A DNA stretch of 6,069 nt. It comes from Planctomycetota bacterium. GTDB lineage: Bacteria; Planctomycetota; PLA2. The first letter of the stretch is position 1. Each line of letters opens with the position of its first letter. Below, piece after piece: positions 4,816-6,069 of this stretch. The position numbers and the translations under genes were made by a program. The notes under the pieces were generated by a model that was given only the letters and a program-made list of their open reading frames with translations, was not told where the DNA came from and did no database searches. Where the stretch lies: assembly GCA_023150495.1 (NCBI GenBank), contig JAKLKT010000207.1, forward strand, positions 1 through 6,069, in the 5' to 3' direction.

Positions 4816-5280
4816 TCAGCAGGTGAAGCCCTTCCAGCCGGGCAGCTCCGACGCCTGCCTGATCCAGCTCGCCACGAGATCCTCGTCGATCTCGTCGTGC
4901 TCGCGGATGTGGAAGTAGCGCGTGCCCTCGTTCTTCGATTCGACGGGGGGAAGCGGACGCAGCGACGTCCCGCTGAAGAACGCCACCTTGACGTACTTCG
5001 TGAGGCAATGGACGCCCAGGAACCAGCCCCGGTCCTCGGTGCCGTAGAAGGGCGAGTTCCACCTCACGGCCTTGCGGACGTGGGGCACGGTGCGGACGAC
5101 GATCGCGTCGAGGCGGCGCCCGACCTCGCGCTTCCAGCCGGGCATCGCGGCGATGTAGGCCTGCACGGGGGCGTCGCCGTCCGCCTTCGCGATCTGGGGG
5201 TTGCCTCCCGCGAGGAGCCTCGGCTTCGCGGCGGCCGGCTTGCCCGCGGCCCTTCCCGGCGACCTTCTCCTGCCGCCCAT
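4816..5280 (-). CDS. DUF1801 domain protein
   Basis: The 154-residue protein has a basic, Ala/Pro/Lys-rich N-terminal tail (1-35) followed by a domain typical of DUF1801 (PF08818, related to YdhG-like proteins). Markers are APVQAYIAAMPGWKREVGRRLDAIV (37-61, shown in part), VPHVRKAVRWNSPFYG (65-80), GWFLGVHCLTKYVKVAFFSG (85-104), SLRPLPP and the closing DLVASWIRQASELPGW. The family's biochemical role is unsettled; iron handling has been suggested for relatives. ATG 5280 is used although no Shine-Dalgarno is visible upstream. It follows the vWA/HEAT gene by 48 bases on the same strand and may be read from it. The gene is bracketed by inverted-repeat arms at 4765-4790 and 5305-5330, so it might have arrived as a unit. 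Confidence 0.85.
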   Translation of the reverse strand: MGGRRRSPGRAAGKPAAAKPRLLAGGNPQIAKADGDAPVQAYIAAMPGWKREVGRRLDAIVVRTVPHVRKAVRWNSPFYGTEDRGWFLGVHCLTKYVKVAFFSGTSLRPLPPVESKNEGTRYFHIREHDEIDEDLVASWIRQASELPGWKGFTC

Positions 5281-5304
5281 CGTGCCAACAATGATATCGC
5301 GTCC

Positions 5305-5330
5305 CGCCGCCCCCCGCGCCCCCCTGCATC
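5305..5330 (-). repeat. 26-nt imperfect inverted repeat, right arm
   Basis: On the minus strand this begins GATGCAGGGGGGC at the last two bases of the upstream gene's TGA stop and ends GGGGGCGGCG. It differs from the left arm at positions 14 and 16 only. It fills much of the 48-base spacer before the DUF1801 start. Confidence 0.6.
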
Positions 5331-6069
5331 AGCGAAGGGAGACCTTGTCGAGCGCCGCCCGCGCGGCGTCCGCGACGACGCCCGACCCGTCGCCCGCGAG
5401 CTTCTCGATCCTCGGCAGCAGCTCGCGCGCCAGGGGCCCCATCGCCGCGAGGACCGCGAGCGCCTCCGCCCGCACGTCGTCCGACCGGTCGGTCCCGAGG
5501 CAGTCCGCGAGCATCGGCAGAAGCGGGTACGCCTCCTCGCCGATCGACGCGAGCGCGGTCAGCGCGTCGCGCTCCCCCTCGCGGCTCCTGAGCGCGCGGT
5601 AGGCGGCCACGCGGACGCTGCCCGCCGTCCAGCGGTCGGAGCCGGGCGCGGGCACCTTCGCGTGGAGGCGCGTCTCGCCGGCCGTGAACGAGCCGCCCGT
5701 CTGCAGCGCCACGCACGCGAGCAGGTACGCGTCGTACGAATCGCCGACCCCCACGCAGTGCACGAGGGGCCCGTGCATCTCGCCGATCTTCGCGACCAGG
5801 AGATCCGCAACCTCCTTCCCCGCGGGCCGCGTCGACGCGGAGACGAAGAGCACGGTGTCGGCGTACGCGAGGTCGTCCGCCTCGGTGACGAGGAGCGACG
5901 CGAGCACGCGCGCCGCCGGCGCGAGCGGCTGCGTCTCGAGCTTACCGAGCCACTCCACCGCCGCCCGGCGCGAGGCGTCCGACGCGCGCGCGGGCGCCTT
6001 CGCCTGCGGCGGCACGTAGCCCGCCACGACGACGCCGAACGTCGATCCGTCGGCGACCGCCGCGAGCGC
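5329..6069 (-). CDS. vWA-like / HEAT-repeat protein, C-terminal part (5' end beyond window)
   Basis: The frame is open to the right edge (246 residues visible), so the GTG at 6027 is probably internal. Visible residues about 67-128 look like the second half of a von Willebrand factor A domain: YADTVLFVSASTRPAGKEV, a spacer, PLVHCVGVGDSYDAYLLACVA and LQTGGSF, matching the 'DTIFVLSDG...HTVGVG...LA..TGG' pattern of bacterial vWA proteins. The usual SDG is SAS here. Residues about 150-246 form two or three HEAT repeats (VRVAAYRALRSREGERDAL; DDVRAEALAVLAAMGPLARE; GVVADAARAALDKVSL). HEAT repeats are protein-binding scaffolds. The fusion is common in Planctomycetota-like genomes. The metal-binding start of vWA and any signal peptide would lie outside the window. 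Confidence 0.75.
   Translation of the reverse strand, partial: ALAAVADGSTFGVVVAGYVPPQAKAPARASDASRRAAVEWLGKLETQPLAPAARVLASLLVTEADDLAYADTVLFVSASTRPAGKEVADLLVAKIGEMHGPLVHCVGVGDSYDAYLLACVALQTGGSFTAGETRLHAKVPAPGSDRWTAGSVRVAAYRALRSREGERDALTALASIGEEAYPLLPMLADCLGTDRSDDVRAEALAVLAAMGPLARELLPRIEKLAGDGSGVVADAARAALDKVSLR

Noticed and set aside
4082..4918. 278-codon plus-strand frame
   Set aside because: Antisense to the membrane protein and DUF1801 genes; charged low-complexity sequence with no recognisable domain.
4724..5716. 330-codon minus-strand frame
   Set aside because: Arg/Gly/Ala-rich shadow of the DUF1801 and vWA/HEAT genes, crossing their boundaries.

Overview
This is a GC-rich (mostly above 65%, about 75% where I hand-counted the right end) bacterial window with the patchwork look of an accessory region. 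Taxonomy is uncertain. The vWA-plus-HEAT-repeat protein at the right edge and the ParE-type toxin-antitoxin pair fit large-genome soil or groundwater lineages such as Planctomycetota or Myxococcota, but that is inference.

Left part (1-1530, all minus strand): a DDE/rve-fold transposase that runs off the left edge, then a ParE-like toxin overlapping its upstream antitoxin by four bases (GTGA). The transposase begins 36 nt after the toxin stop. The long plus-strand open frames over this region are antisense shadows; the real transposase frame becomes visible when the minus strand is translated from 961.

Middle-left (1531-1876, no gene): an unusually structured spacer. It holds a 36-bp array of four 9-bp TGGACNNNN units, the 5' part of a CAU-anticodon tRNA (minus strand) that ends abruptly after the anticodon arm, and a split direct repeat flanking both. 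A second copy of the tRNA 5' piece lies 2.27 kb away at 3987-4010 in the same orientation, so the interval between them may be an inserted or rearranged block.

Middle (1877-3813): a PIN-like protein and a three-helix membrane protein in a tight plus-strand pair with lower GC than its surroundings. Next is a 416-bp gene-poor stretch with a second TGGACNNNN array, then a secreted PrcB_C-like protein (minus), divergent from a possible small membrane protein (plus).

Right part (4094-6069, minus strand): a multi-span membrane protein of unknown function, a DUF1801 protein bracketed by a 26-nt imperfect inverted repeat, and the C-terminal part of a vWA/HEAT-repeat protein that continues beyond the window. 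No rRNA, complete tRNA or CRISPR array was seen. I found no convincing new multi-gene system. The most unusual signals are the tRNA fragments, the TGGAC arrays, the inverted repeat around the DUF1801 gene and the altered catalytic triad of the transposase.
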